DNA of 64,000 nt, from the NCBI RefSeq assembly GCF_900142435.1, contig NZ_LT670846.1, positions 834,750 to 898,749 of the forward strand, read 5' to 3'. This document shows, piece after piece, positions 26,728 through 34,736 of this stretch. This DNA is from Thermocrinis minervae. GTDB lineage: Bacteria; Aquificota; Aquificia; Aquificales; Aquificaceae. A program made the position numbers and the translations under genes. Within the stretch, counting starts at the first letter, position 1. Every line of letters begins with the position of its first letter. A model generated the notes under the pieces. That model was not told the DNA's origin and searched no databases. It saw nothing but the letters and a program-made list of their open reading frames with translations.

Positions 26728-27594
26728 ATGGGCTTGGAATACGTGAGGATTTCTCCAGGCTTTGAAAGATACATGCCTAAGGATTATGTAGACCTGGTCA
26801 AGTACGGCCAGTTCGGCAGGCAGGTGGACGTCCAGCAACTCGGACAGTTCAAGGAGCTCGTGGAAGAGCACCCTATGTGCGCCGGATGTTTCATGGCGTA
26901 CTTCATAAGGGTCTTTTATGCAGCCCTACCCAACCCTGAGGACACCATAGTCATAGGAACGGCTGGATGTGCAAGACTTGCCCTGTCTCAGGCAGCAGTA
27001 CCCTTCATCTACGGAAACTACGGAGACACCAACGCTGTAGCCTCTGGTCTTAAGAGGGCCCTAAGCATAAGGTTCCCCGATAAGGTAAAGGATGTGGTGG
27101 TAATAGCTGGAGACGGTGGACTCATAGACATAGGTTTTGGCATGACCATGCACTCTTGGTTTAGAAAGGAGAAGTTCACCACCATAATGGTGGACAACGA
27201 GGTGTACGGAAACACGGGCGGTCAGGAAAGTGGCATGTCCCCTAAGGGTGTGCAGCTCAAGATGGCTCCAAAAGGAAAGCAGTTTGACAAGATAAACGCC
27301 GTTGAGCTTGCAAAGGTAGCCGGATGCGTGTACGTGGCAAAGCTGGCCCCCACCAACCCCAAGAGAATAGCCAAGACCATAAGAAGGGCTATACTGGCGG
27401 CAAGGCACTTCGGTCCTACCTTCATACACGCTTACACTTCCTGTAACATAGAGTACTCTATACCTACGGAGAAAGTCCTTGAGGATGCAAGGAAGAGAGA
27501 AAAGCAGGACTTTGGTTTCTACGAGTGGATGACGGACGAAGTGAAAGAGTTCTTTGAAGAGATAGAGAAGGCTCCTCAGGAGGTAAGCTCATGA
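26728..27594 (+). CDS. 2-oxoacid:ferredoxin oxidoreductase beta subunit (TPP binding)
   Basis: A 288-residue TPP-binding subunit. The TPP/Mg motif begins at GDGGLIDIGFGMTMHSW (about residues 130) and continues with TIMVDNEVYGNTGGQESG. Cysteines in CAGCFM (about 51-54) and TAGC (about 78) are candidate ligands of a 4Fe-4S cluster next to TPP. The complex reductively carboxylates acetyl-CoA or succinyl-CoA in the reductive TCA cycle, using reduced ferredoxin. It lies between the alpha and gamma genes and overlaps gamma by 4 bases. The divergence from bacterial one-chain PFOR is obvious from length alone. Confidence 0.87.
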   Translation: MGLEYVRISPGFERYMPKDYVDLVKYGQFGRQVDVQQLGQFKELVEEHPMCAGCFMAYFIRVFYAALPNPEDTIVIGTAGCARLALSQAAVPFIYGNYGDTNAVASGLKRALSIRFPDKVKDVVVIAGDGGLIDIGFGMTMHSWFRKEKFTTIMVDNEVYGNTGGQESGMSPKGVQLKMAPKGKQFDKINAVELAKVAGCVYVAKLAPTNPKRIAKTIRRAILAARHFGPTFIHAYTSCNIEYSIPTEKVLEDARKREKQDFGFYEWMTDEVKEFFEEIEKAPQEVSS

Positions 27595-28274
27595 AAAGGT
27601 ACAACATAAGGATAGCCGGCGTGGGTGGCCAGGGCGTGGTCACCTCCGCCCACATCCTCGGTAACGCTATGTCGGCGGCTGGTATGTATGCCAGCCTCGT
27701 TCCCTTTTTCGGTTCAGAGAAGAGGATGGCACCCGTAGAAGCCTACGTGAGGGTATCCGATCAACCCATCTATGAGGTGGGAGAGGTAGTCTATCCTAAC
27801 GTGATAATGATCTATCACCCACAGGTCATAACCCACGGAAAGTCCTACACAATGCCCTTCTACTCAGGCCTAAAAGAGAACGGTCTGGTTATAATAAACA
27901 CTGACGTAGACATAATACCTGAAGAGGATTGGGTAGTACTCAAAGAGCTCAACGTAAAGGTCATCAACTTCCCGGCCACAAAGCTCGCCCTTGATATAGC
28001 AGGTACTGAGCTTGCCACCAACATGGCTATGGTAGGTCTCTTCTTCGGTATAACCAAGCTTGTGGGTATAGAGCACATAGAGCAGGCCGTGAGGGAAAGG
28101 TTCCTCGGCAACACCTTCGTGGCATCTGGTGGTACCACAGCCCTTGACAGCGCCATAGAGAAGAAGTTCAAGAAGAAGATGGAACTCCTTGAAAAGAACA
28201 TGCAGGTCATAAAGGAGGCCATCAGGATAGCAGAGGAGCAAGGTTGGGTCTTAGAAGAACCCATAAAGGCCTAA
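27591..28274 (+). CDS. 2-oxoacid:ferredoxin oxidoreductase gamma subunit
   Basis: A 227-residue gamma-domain protein. The N-terminus IRIAGVGGQGVVTSAHILGN (about residues 5-24) is the family signature. The following segment SLVPFFGSEKRMAPVEAYVR resembles the conserved region that contacts CoA in related enzymes. The C-terminal helix is rich in Lys and Glu (KKFKKKMELLEKN). It overlaps the beta subunit by 4 bases, so the two are translationally coupled. The 74-residue ferredoxin-like subunit follows after 16 bases with AGGAGG upstream. Confidence 0.86.
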   Translation: MKRYNIRIAGVGGQGVVTSAHILGNAMSAAGMYASLVPFFGSEKRMAPVEAYVRVSDQPIYEVGEVVYPNVIMIYHPQVITHGKSYTMPFYSGLKENGLVIINTDVDIIPEEDWVVLKELNVKVINFPATKLALDIAGTELATNMAMVGLFFGITKLVGIEHIEQAVRERFLGNTFVASGGTTALDSAIEKKFKKKMELLEKNMQVIKEAIRIAEEQGWVLEEPIKA

Positions 28275-28290
28275 GGAGGTTCTAAAGGGT

Positions 28291-28515
28291 ATGTACTACG
28301 TGGCGGATGTAAACGAACCCTGTTGTGCCAAGTACAACTGTAAACAGTGCGTACTCTTCTGTCCTGAACCTAACACTTTGATGTACCATGAGGACAAGCA
28401 CGTGGCATGGGTCAACTACTCAAGATGTAAGGGCTGTGCCATATGCGTCTACGTATGTTCTGACCTTCTTAAGAGAAACTGCATACAGATGGTCATGGTA
28501 ACGGCAGGGGACTAA
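28291..28515 (+). CDS. Ferredoxin-like 2x[4Fe-4S] subunit of the oxidoreductase
   Basis: A 74-residue protein with two cysteine clusters: CCAKYNCKQCVLFCP near residues 11-25 and CKGCAICVYVCSD near 46-58. The spacing supports two 4Fe-4S clusters in the manner of delta subunits of 2-oxoacid oxidoreductases. It would pass electrons between free ferredoxin and the TPP site. The second cluster ends CxxxCSD rather than CP, a small deviation. It starts 16 bases after the gamma gene and is followed after 2 bases by the 96-residue unknown. Here it comes last, whereas in many delta-alpha-beta-gamma operons it precedes alpha. Confidence 0.85.
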   Translation: MYYVADVNEPCCAKYNCKQCVLFCPEPNTLMYHEDKHVAWVNYSRCKGCAICVYVCSDLLKRNCIQMVMVTAGD

Positions 28516-28517
28516 AC

Positions 28518-28808
28518 ATGGATGAAAGACTGAAACTCATAAGAGAGAAGGTTCTGGAGGCTGTAAACAACCCTGATCTGGACGTAGAAGTCTGTTTTCC
28601 TGAGGCTGATGATGCTTGTGAGCTAAAGCCCTACCCATACCTAAAGGTGAAGTATGTGGTGGAAGGGCACGACGTGTACGAGAAGGAGATAGATATAAAC
28701 CCAGATTACCTTTTAAACAGTGATGTGCAGGAGGTTGTAAACTACATCCTTTTCCAAGTTCAACAGTTTATGGAAGAGATAGATTCTGTAGAATACGGAG
28801 GGGAGTGA
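28518..28808 (+). CDS. Conserved-looking hypothetical protein in the oxidoreductase operon (96 aa)
   Basis: I do not recognise this acidic 96-residue protein. It has about 29 Asp/Glu and only two cysteines (in VEVCFPEADDACELK, about residues 24-38). A predicted helix (LKLIREKVLEAVNN) comes first, a beta-rich middle (PYPYLKVKYVVEGHDVYEKEI) next, and a final helix (VVNYILFQVQQFMEEID). It has no signal peptide or membrane segment. It sits 2 bases after the ferredoxin-like subunit, and its stop abuts the GTPase start, so all three must be co-expressed. It may assist assembly or be an extra subunit. This is inference from context only. Confidence 0.75.
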   Translation: MDERLKLIREKVLEAVNNPDLDVEVCFPEADDACELKPYPYLKVKYVVEGHDVYEKEIDINPDYLLNSDVQEVVNYILFQVQQFMEEIDSVEYGGE

Positions 28809-29702
28809 ATGCTCCCCTCTTTCGTCGTAACAGGTTTTTTAGGAAGCGGTAAGACTACCTTCTTGATCAACTCTGTCAGAAGACACTTTGAAGGCAGAAG
28901 AGTAGCCATAGTAGTAAACGAGCTAGGAGAGGTAGGCGTAGACGGAAAGATCCTACAGGGGATCTACTCGGATGTGATGGAGATAGCAGAGGGTTGCATA
29001 TGCTGCTCTTTACATGCTGAGTTTCAAAAGGCCCTCAGTGAAATAAAAGAGAAGTTTAATCCCGAGATTCTCTTTGTGGAGACCTCCGGAGCCGCAGAAC
29101 CCTTTCCAGTTATGTTAAGCTTGCAATCTCTTGGATGTTCTGTTGAAGGAGTAGCCTGCATAGTAGACAGCAAAAACTTTCTAGAGTACAAGGATGACCC
29201 TGTGGCAAAACACCAAATAGGAAGTTCTAACATCCTCATCCTAAACAAAATAGACTTGGTTTCTCAGGATCAGCTTAAGCAGGTAGAGGATGAAGTTCTT
29301 AATGTCTGGCGGCAGAACCAACTTAGAAACTACTTCACAGGTGAACCTCTTTTCAGAAGCCCTCCTAGAATTTACAGAGCTTCTCACGGCGTAGTGCCAA
29401 AAGAGGTGTTTGAAGGTGTCTACCCTTTGGAAGAACTTACAGCCATTCCCCATCATCATGATCATGACCATTCACACCAACGGAAGGACATCGTGTACAT
29501 AGAAGAAGAGATAGACTACGAAAAACTAATGGAAATCCTGGAAGATCTAACGAAAAAGGCTATCCGTGTAAAGGGAATCGTACGTGTAAAGGATTCACCC
29601 TACCCCCTGATTGTAAACTACAGCTTCGGGCTTTTGGATATATCTGAGCTTAATCATTATTCAGGCCCGAGCTTTTTGATTACAATTAACTCAGGTACTT
29701 AG
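28809..29702 (+). CDS. CobW/G3E-family GTPase with a His-rich loop (metal chaperone)
   Basis: A 297-residue GTPase. The P-loop GFLGSGKTTFLINS is at residues about 9-22, and the metal-binding CICC motif (AEGCICCSL) is near 62-70. The NKID guanine motif reads LILNKIDL near 142. A His-rich stretch PHHHDHDHSHQR near 215 is the usual loop between domains. G3E proteins insert zinc, cobalt, nickel or other metals into target enzymes. It begins at the base after the preceding stop in the oxidoreductase run, so a link to metal supply for that enzyme, or for a carbonic anhydrase-like function tied to the bicarbonate transporter downstream, is plausible but unproven. Confidence 0.85.
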   Translation: MLPSFVVTGFLGSGKTTFLINSVRRHFEGRRVAIVVNELGEVGVDGKILQGIYSDVMEIAEGCICCSLHAEFQKALSEIKEKFNPEILFVETSGAAEPFPVMLSLQSLGCSVEGVACIVDSKNFLEYKDDPVAKHQIGSSNILILNKIDLVSQDQLKQVEDEVLNVWRQNQLRNYFTGEPLFRSPPRIYRASHGVVPKEVFEGVYPLEELTAIPHHHDHDHSHQRKDIVYIEEEIDYEKLMEILEDLTKKAIRVKGIVRVKDSPYPLIVNYSFGLLDISELNHYSGPSFLITINSGT

Positions 29703-29731
29703 CCTAGTACTTTACAAAAACTCTCACTAGG
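29703..29731 (+). promoter_or_regulatory. Inverted repeat covering the Shine-Dalgarno of the sbtA-like gene
   Basis: CCTAGT (29703-29708) can pair with ACTAGG (29726-29731), which includes the first bases of the AGGAGGG Shine-Dalgarno before the ATG at 29743. The stem is six base pairs with a 17-base loop. Such a hairpin would reduce translation when formed. No aptamer is recognisable. Confidence 0.35.
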
Positions 29732-29742
29732 AGGGTAAGATC

Positions 29743-30714
29743 ATGAGCATAGATCTTATACTAAGCAACGTACTCAACCCGCCTGTCCTCTTCTTCTTTG
29801 CGGGTATGCTCGCCGTGTTTTTAAAGAGCGATCTTGAGATACCTCAGCCCATAGCCAAGCTGTTTTCCCTGTATCTCCTCATATCCATAGGCCTGCATGG
29901 TGGGTACGAGCTCTCAAAGAGTGGTATAACACCCTACATTATCAAGGTGCTTGGTTTTGCTATGTTCATGGCTATCTTTGTACCCATCTACACCTTCTTT
30001 ATACTCAGGCTCAAGTTAGATGTTTACAACGCTGTAGCTGTAGCCGCCACCTATGGATCTATCAGTGCGGTAACATTCTTGACAGCCTTGTCCTTCCTTC
30101 AACAGCTAAAAGTTCCAAGCGGAGGTTATGTGGTTGCCGCCATGACCCTCATGGAATCGCCCGCCATAATAATAGGCCTTGTACTTCTCTCTATATTTGC
30201 CAAAAACAGAGAGAATTCCCACACGGACTGGAAGGAAGTTCTAAGGGAATCTTTTCTAAATACGTCCGTGTACTTACTTCTTGTTGGTTTGATAGTGGGT
30301 TACGTAACAGGTGAGAATGGGTGGAAGGGTGTGGAACCGGTCTTTGGCAACCTGTTTAAGGGCTTCTTGACCTTCTTCCTGCTCGATATGGGTATAATCG
30401 CTGCCAAACGCATAAGAGAGTTAAGAAAGGTTGGTGCGTTCCTTTTAGTGTTTGCCATAGTAGTGCCTGTTATCAACGCCGTGATAGCTGCTTTCTTGAC
30501 GCATACTCTAGGTATACAGAAAGGTGATGCCTTTCTGCTTACTGTCCTTTCCGCTAGTGCATCTTACATAGCCGTCCCTGCCGCCATGAGGCTGTCTGTT
30601 CCAGAAGCCAATCCCAGCATATACGTACCCATGAGCCTTGCTCTTACCTTTCCTTTCAACATATCTGTAGGCATACCTTTATACTACTACTTAGTGAACA
30701 TGCTTTGGGGGTAA
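29743..30714 (+). CDS. sbtA: SbtA-like sodium-dependent bicarbonate transporter
   Basis: A 323-residue membrane protein with about 10 hydrophobic segments and the two-fold pseudo-repeat of the SbtA (DUF897) family. The start LSNVLNPPVLFFFAGMLAVF and the following KLFSLYLLISIGLHGG (about residues 11-50) match SbtA. SbtA imports bicarbonate with sodium in cyanobacteria; here it would feed carboxylating enzymes of the reductive TCA cycle. A SbtB-like PII gene follows after 3 bases, the classical pair. The oxidoreductase run upstream ends 40 bases earlier. Identity is strong at the family level, while the transported ion is inferred. Confidence 0.87.
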   Translation: MSIDLILSNVLNPPVLFFFAGMLAVFLKSDLEIPQPIAKLFSLYLLISIGLHGGYELSKSGITPYIIKVLGFAMFMAIFVPIYTFFILRLKLDVYNAVAVAATYGSISAVTFLTALSFLQQLKVPSGGYVVAAMTLMESPAIIIGLVLLSIFAKNRENSHTDWKEVLRESFLNTSVYLLLVGLIVGYVTGENGWKGVEPVFGNLFKGFLTFFLLDMGIIAAKRIRELRKVGAFLLVFAIVVPVINAVIAAFLTHTLGIQKGDAFLLTVLSASASYIAVPAAMRLSVPEANPSIYVPMSLALTFPFNISVGIPLYYYLVNMLWG

Positions 30715-30717
30715 GCC

Positions 30718-30999
30718 ATGAAGAAGGTAGAGGTAGTCATAGATAGCTTGCATCTTAACGATGTTCTTAAGATCTTTGAAGAAGAAAGGGTATCTGGGTA
30801 TACGGTTATTAGAGACGTGGAAGGTATGGGAGAAAGGGGCCTTAGGGAAGGCGATGAGCTCACAGGCGTCTACAAGAATAGCTACGCCTTCACTGTGTGC
30901 GAAGACGACAAAGCAGAAAGGATAGTTCAAAGGGTGGGTCGTCTTATCAAAAGGCTCGGTGGCATATGTGTAATCTCGGATGTACAGCTGTTTGCATAA
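30718..30999 (+). CDS. sbtB: SbtB-like PII signalling protein
   Basis: A 93-residue ferredoxin-fold protein with the layout of SbtB: MKKVEVVIDSLHLNDVLKIF at the N-terminus, then a T-loop-like region (GMGERGLREGDELTGVYKN, about residues 39-57), and the strand GGICVISDVQLFA at the end. In cyanobacteria SbtB binds cAMP, AMP and ADP and modulates SbtA. The C-terminal CGPxGC redox R-loop seen in some cyanobacterial SbtB is absent, so only the nucleotide-sensing core remains. It is separated from sbtA by 3 bases and certainly cotranscribed. Confidence 0.82.
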   Translation: MKKVEVVIDSLHLNDVLKIFEEERVSGYTVIRDVEGMGERGLREGDELTGVYKNSYAFTVCEDDKAERIVQRVGRLIKRLGGICVISDVQLFA

Positions 31000-31009
31000 G
31001 AGTTATAAT
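30981..31009 (+). promoter_or_regulatory. Promoter of prs
   Basis: TGTACA at 30981-30986 is 17 bases before TATAAT (31004-31009), inside and just after the end of the sbtB-like gene. The prs ATG follows 21 bases after the -10. The start carries only a weak Shine-Dalgarno (GGTAGG). Confidence 0.55.
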
Positions 31010-31030
31010 TATACACGGTAGGTTGAACAG

Positions 31031-31963
31031 ATGGGAGCAAAGCTCATAGCTGGTAACAGCAACCCTAAACTTGCCCAGGCTGTAGCCAGTCATTTAGGTG
31101 TTTCTTTGGTGGATGCTATCATATCCAGGTTTAGCGACGGTGAGATACGTGTACAGATCAACGAGTCTATGAGGGCAGAGGACGTTTTTGTTCTTCAGTC
31201 CCTCTGCAGCCCGGTAAACGATCACCTCATGGAGCTCCTTTTAATACTTGATGCTCTCAAAAGAGCCTCTGCAAAGAGTATAACTGCCGTGATCCCTTAC
31301 TTTGCCTACGCACGTCAGGATAGGAAGGACAGGCCAAGGGTACCCATAAGCGCCAGGCTCGTGGCAGACCTTATAACCACGGCAGGTGCCCATAGGGTGA
31401 TAGTGGTAGATTTACACTCGCCTCAAATACAAGGTTTCTTCAACATACCAGTGGACAACCTTTTTGCTCTTAACGTCATATACGACTATCTGAAGGACAA
31501 GGTAGACCCCGAGAAGGTGGTTATAGTCTCCCCCGATGCTGGCGGTGTGGAGAGGGCAAGAAGGCTTGCCAACAAGCTTGGCTGCAATATAGCCATAATA
31601 TACAAGAGAAGGCCTGAACCAGGAGTTGCTGAAGTCTTTGATCTTGTAGGAAACGTGGAAGGTAAGGAAACCATAATCCTGGACGATATCATAGACACAG
31701 CTGGTACTGTAGTAGCCGCATCACAGCTTCTTTTAAGCAAAGGTGCCAGGTCTGTGAAAGTGTGCGCAACCCACGGAGTTCTCTCTGGACCAGCTATAGA
31801 TAGGATAAAGACGGCTCCCATAGAAGAGGTGATAATAACCGACACCATACCTTTGAAGGATGATAGCTGCGATAAGATAAAAGTGGTGTCTATAGCTAAT
31901 CTCTTGGCCGAAGCCATAAGAAGGGTTCAGGAAGGAGAATCTGTAAGCTCTCTATTCATATAG
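31031..31963 (+). CDS. prs: Ribose-phosphate pyrophosphokinase (PRPP synthetase)
   Basis: A 310-residue protein of standard class I Prs length. Typical motifs are LIAGNSNPKLAQAVASHLG at the N-terminus, DLHSPQIQGFFNIPVDNL near residue 127 (divalent metal site), and the PRPP loop ILDDIIDTAGTVVAASQLLL near 213. It makes PRPP from ribose-5-phosphate and ATP for nucleotide, NAD and His/Trp biosynthesis. The PRPP user nadC lies at 20.5 kb. It is followed after 17 bases by rplY with AGGAGG upstream. Confidence 0.97.
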   Translation: MGAKLIAGNSNPKLAQAVASHLGVSLVDAIISRFSDGEIRVQINESMRAEDVFVLQSLCSPVNDHLMELLLILDALKRASAKSITAVIPYFAYARQDRKDRPRVPISARLVADLITTAGAHRVIVVDLHSPQIQGFFNIPVDNLFALNVIYDYLKDKVDPEKVVIVSPDAGGVERARRLANKLGCNIAIIYKRRPEPGVAEVFDLVGNVEGKETIILDDIIDTAGTVVAASQLLLSKGARSVKVCATHGVLSGPAIDRIKTAPIEEVIITDTIPLKDDSCDKIKVVSIANLLAEAIRRVQEGESVSSLFI

Positions 31964-31980
31964 AACTCAGGAGGTCAGTT

Positions 31981-32562
31981 ATGAGAAGAGTAAGGGTAAA
32001 ACTTATGCCGAGAATGCTTGGTAAAAAGAGCGAGCTCAAAAGGATGAGAGCTCAAGGGTATGTACCCGTAGAGATATACGGTAAGGGTGTGGAGAATCTA
32101 CACGCCTACATGAGCATAAAAGATCTGCTCTCCCTACCTCACGGTGAGACCTTTTTAATAGAAGCCGAGATAGATGGAGAAAAGAGGCTCTGCATCCTGA
32201 AGGACATCCAAACAGGTTGGCTCGGTGACGATCCACAGCACGTAGACCTTATGGACCTGTCACATGTAAAAGAGATAGAGGTAGAGGTTCCTCTAGAGTT
32301 TGTGGGAACACCGGAAGGTGTGGGTTTAGGTGGTACCTTTGAGGTACTCATGCATACCATAACCTTGAGAGCACCCATAGACAAGCTTCCAGAGAAGATA
32401 GTAGTAGATGTATCCGGCATGGGTCTGGGAGCAGTCCTCCACGTCAGGGACATACCCGTGCCAGAAGGATGCGTGGTGATGGACTCTCCAGAAGAGACGG
32501 TTGCTGTAGTACTAGAACCTGAGGAGGAGACGACCACCACCGAAGAGACCGCTACTTCTTGA
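31981..32562 (+). CDS. rplY: 50S ribosomal protein L25/general stress protein Ctc (two-domain form)
   Basis: A 193-residue L25 of the long (TL5/Ctc) type. The N-terminal 5S rRNA-binding domain begins RVKLMPRMLGKKSELKRMRA and runs to about residue 90. The second beta-domain (ALHVRDIPV-like, here GAVLHVRDIPVPEGCVV near 153) follows. The C-terminal tail is acidic and Thr-rich. The protein binds 5S rRNA in the large subunit. It lies between prs and pth, the common order prs-rplY-pth of bacteria, which supports the call. Its stop overlaps the pth start by 4 bases. Confidence 0.93.
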   Translation: MRRVRVKLMPRMLGKKSELKRMRAQGYVPVEIYGKGVENLHAYMSIKDLLSLPHGETFLIEAEIDGEKRLCILKDIQTGWLGDDPQHVDLMDLSHVKEIEVEVPLEFVGTPEGVGLGGTFEVLMHTITLRAPIDKLPEKIVVDVSGMGLGAVLHVRDIPVPEGCVVMDSPEETVAVVLEPEEETTTTEETATS

Positions 32563-33134
32563 TGATAAAGCTTGTAGTAGGTTTGGGAAATCCTGGTAAA
32601 GAGTACGAGCGGACAAGACACAACATAGGCTTTATGGTAATAGACGAGCTAGTAAAGTACTGGAGGATAAAGACCTACTCTGTAGAATGCCTTTCACACC
32701 TGTACGTAAAGAATTTAGGTGATAGAAGGATACTCCTAGCAAAGCCCCAAACATACATGAACAACTCGGGTCTTGCTGTGGTAAACCTTCTTGAAGAGTA
32801 TGGTATACATCCATCTGAGATGCTTGTGGTGCACGACGAGCTTGACCTCCCCCTGGGAAGGTTAAAGCTAAAGTTTGGTGGGTCAAGCGCTGGACACCAC
32901 GGTATAGAATCCATAGTAAAAGAGATAAAGACAGAAGGCTTTTACAGACTGAGGGTAGGTATAGGTAGACCGCAGAACAAGAACAAGGTGGTTCAGTACG
33001 TGCTTTCCCCCTTCTACAAAGAAGAAGAACCGCTACTTTACAGAGTACTCGAGAGGGCTAGAGAGTGTGTCATAAGGAGCATAGAGATGTCTCCGGAGGA
33101 GTGCATGAACTTCTGCAACGCCCCCTTGACCTGA
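32559..33134 (+). CDS. pth: Peptidyl-tRNA hydrolase
   Basis: A 191-residue protein. The N-terminus KLVVGLGNPGKEYERTRHNI contains the catalytic His (RHN) and Asn residues. VVHDELDLPLGRLKLK near residue 89 and SAGHHGIESI near 110 complete the signature. It releases peptides from prematurely dropped tRNAs. The first of two adjacent ATG codons overlaps the rplY stop, and the second may be the start because it gives the usual N-terminus. The final codons overlap the leuA promoter. Confidence 0.97.
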   Translation: MMIKLVVGLGNPGKEYERTRHNIGFMVIDELVKYWRIKTYSVECLSHLYVKNLGDRRILLAKPQTYMNNSGLAVVNLLEEYGIHPSEMLVVHDELDLPLGRLKLKFGGSSAGHHGIESIVKEIKTEGFYRLRVGIGRPQNKNKVVQYVLSPFYKEEEPLLYRVLERARECVIRSIEMSPEECMNFCNAPLT

Positions 33135-33157
33135 AGACTGTTGAGAATTATTTTCAA
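33126..33157 (+). promoter_or_regulatory. leuA promoter overlapped by a Fur-box-like palindrome
   Basis: TTGACC (33126-33131) is 17 bases before TATTTT (33149-33154). A 17-base palindrome TTGAGAATTATTTTCAA at 33141-33157 overlies the -10 region. Its core TGAGAATTATTTTCA has the 7-1-7 symmetry of Fur boxes and differs from TGATAATNATTATCA at two positions. A Fur-like repressor bound here would block transcription. The position of the factor is inferred. Confidence 0.5.
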
Positions 33158-33175
33158 TAAGCAGGAGGTCGATGT

Positions 33176-34735
33176 ATGGAAAGGGTATACATCTTTGACA
33201 CCACCCTTAGGGATGGAGAACAGGCACCCGGCTTTTCTATGACCACAGAGGAAAAGCTCCAAATGGCTCACCAACTAGCAAAACTGGGTGTCGATGTCAT
33301 AGAAGCAGGATTTGCAGCAGCCTCCAAGGGAGACTTTGAAGCCATAAACTTGATAGCTTCGGAAGTCAAGGGACCAGTTATATGCTCCCTTGCAAGGGCC
33401 CTTGAGAAGGACATAGAGATAGCAGCACAAGCACTTGCACCAGCTGAAAGGAAAAGGATACACACCTTCATAGCCACATCTGAGATACATATGAAGTACA
33501 AGCTTCGTATGTCCGAAGAGGAAGTGTTGGAGAGGGCGAAAAAGGCTGTGGAGTTTGCAAGAAGGTTCACGGATGACGTAGAGTTCTCCTGCGAGGACGC
33601 TACCAGAAGCCAGAGGGAGTTCCTCTACAGAGTCATAGAGACAGCCATAAAGGCTGGCGCCACGGTCATAAACATACCAGACACAGTGGGTTATGCAGTG
33701 CCCGAAGAGTTCGGTAAGCTTATAGAGGATATACTCAACAATGTACCCAACGTAGACAAGGCCATAATAAGCGTACACTGTCACGATGACCTTGGGCTTG
33801 CCGTAGCCAACTCTCTCACCGCTGTAAAACATGGGGCTAGACAGGTGGAATGTACCATAAATGGTATCGGAGAAAGGGCTGGTAATGCAGCCCTTGAAGA
33901 GATCGTCATGGCCATAAAGGTCAGAAAGGACTACTTTAAGGATCTTTACACGGGTGTAAACACCAAAGAACTCTACAAGACTAGCAGACTGCTGTGTAGG
34001 ATAACGGGCAGCTTCGTACCACCCAACAAGGCTATAGTGGGGGACAATGCCTTCGCCCACGAATCTGGCATACATCAGCACGGAGTCCTATCACACAGGC
34101 TCACTTACGAGATAATAAACCCGGAGGATGTAGGCTTTCCATCCACACGTATAGTGTTGGGTAAACACTCAGGTAGGCATGCTTTGAAGGCAAAGCTTAA
34201 AGAGATGGGTTATGACTTTACCGAGGAAGACCTAGACAGACTCTTTGAGAAGTTCAAAGCTTTGGCAGACAAAAAGAAGGAAGTTTACGAAGAAGACCTT
34301 GAAGCCCTTATATACGAGGAGTTTGTGAAGGTACCAGAGAAAGAGCCCATAAAGATAGTCCACTACCAGGTACAGACGGGTGACAACATGCTCCCAACGG
34401 CCACTGTAGTTCTAACCTACAACTCGGAAACAAAAACGGCCACATCCACCGGTAATGGTCCCGTTGATGCTGTTATAAAGGCCATACAAAAGGCCCTTGG
34501 CATAGAACCAAAGCTGGTAGACTTCTCTATAAAGGCTTTAACACCCAACACGGACGCACAGGCTGAGGCAAGGCTCGTCATAGAGCTTGACGGCATTAGA
34601 GCCTCGGGTAGAGGCATAGATGTAGACATAATAAAGGCCAGCGTCAACGGTTTTATAGATGCTCTAAACAGGGTGCTCATGAGAAAGTATTACATACTCT
34701 CCAGGGCAAAAATAAGAGAGGAGGGTACTGTCTGA
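33176..34735 (+). CDS. leuA: 2-isopropylmalate synthase
   Basis: A 519-residue enzyme of full LeuA length. The N-terminal TIM barrel starts [18 protein letters not shown] with the conserved metal and substrate residues. The histidine pair of the active site is in [17 protein letters not shown] near 200. The C-terminal region (about 390-510) is the regulatory domain that binds leucine. It condenses 2-oxoisovalerate and acetyl-CoA in leucine synthesis. AGGAGG precedes the ATG by 7 bases. A Fur-like palindrome lies on its promoter, which would tie leucine synthesis (with its FeS-dependent LeuC step) to iron supply. Confidence 0.96.
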   Translation: MERVYIFDTTLRDGEQAPGFSMTTEEKLQMAHQLAKLGVDVIEAGFAAASKGDFEAINLIASEVKGPVICSLARALEKDIEIAAQALAPAERKRIHTFIATSEIHMKYKLRMSEEEVLERAKKAVEFARRFTDDVEFSCEDATRSQREFLYRVIETAIKAGATVINIPDTVGYAVPEEFGKLIEDILNNVPNVDKAIISVHCHDDLGLAVANSLTAVKHGARQVECTINGIGERAGNAALEEIVMAIKVRKDYFKDLYTGVNTKELYKTSRLLCRITGSFVPPNKAIVGDNAFAHESGIHQHGVLSHRLTYEIINPEDVGFPSTRIVLGKHSGRHALKAKLKEMGYDFTEEDLDRLFEKFKALADKKKEVYEEDLEALIYEEFVKVPEKEPIKIVHYQVQTGDNMLPTATVVLTYNSETKTATSTGNGPVDAVIKAIQKALGIEPKLVDFSIKALTPNTDAQAEARLVIELDGIRASGRGIDVDIIKASVNGFIDALNRVLMRKYYILSRAKIREEGTV

Positions 34736-34736
34736 G

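Noticed and set aside
33275-34081. 268-residue minus-strand ORF opposite leuA
   Set aside because: A shadow of the leuA coding frame, with unusual composition rich in Tyr, Val and Cys and no start signal.
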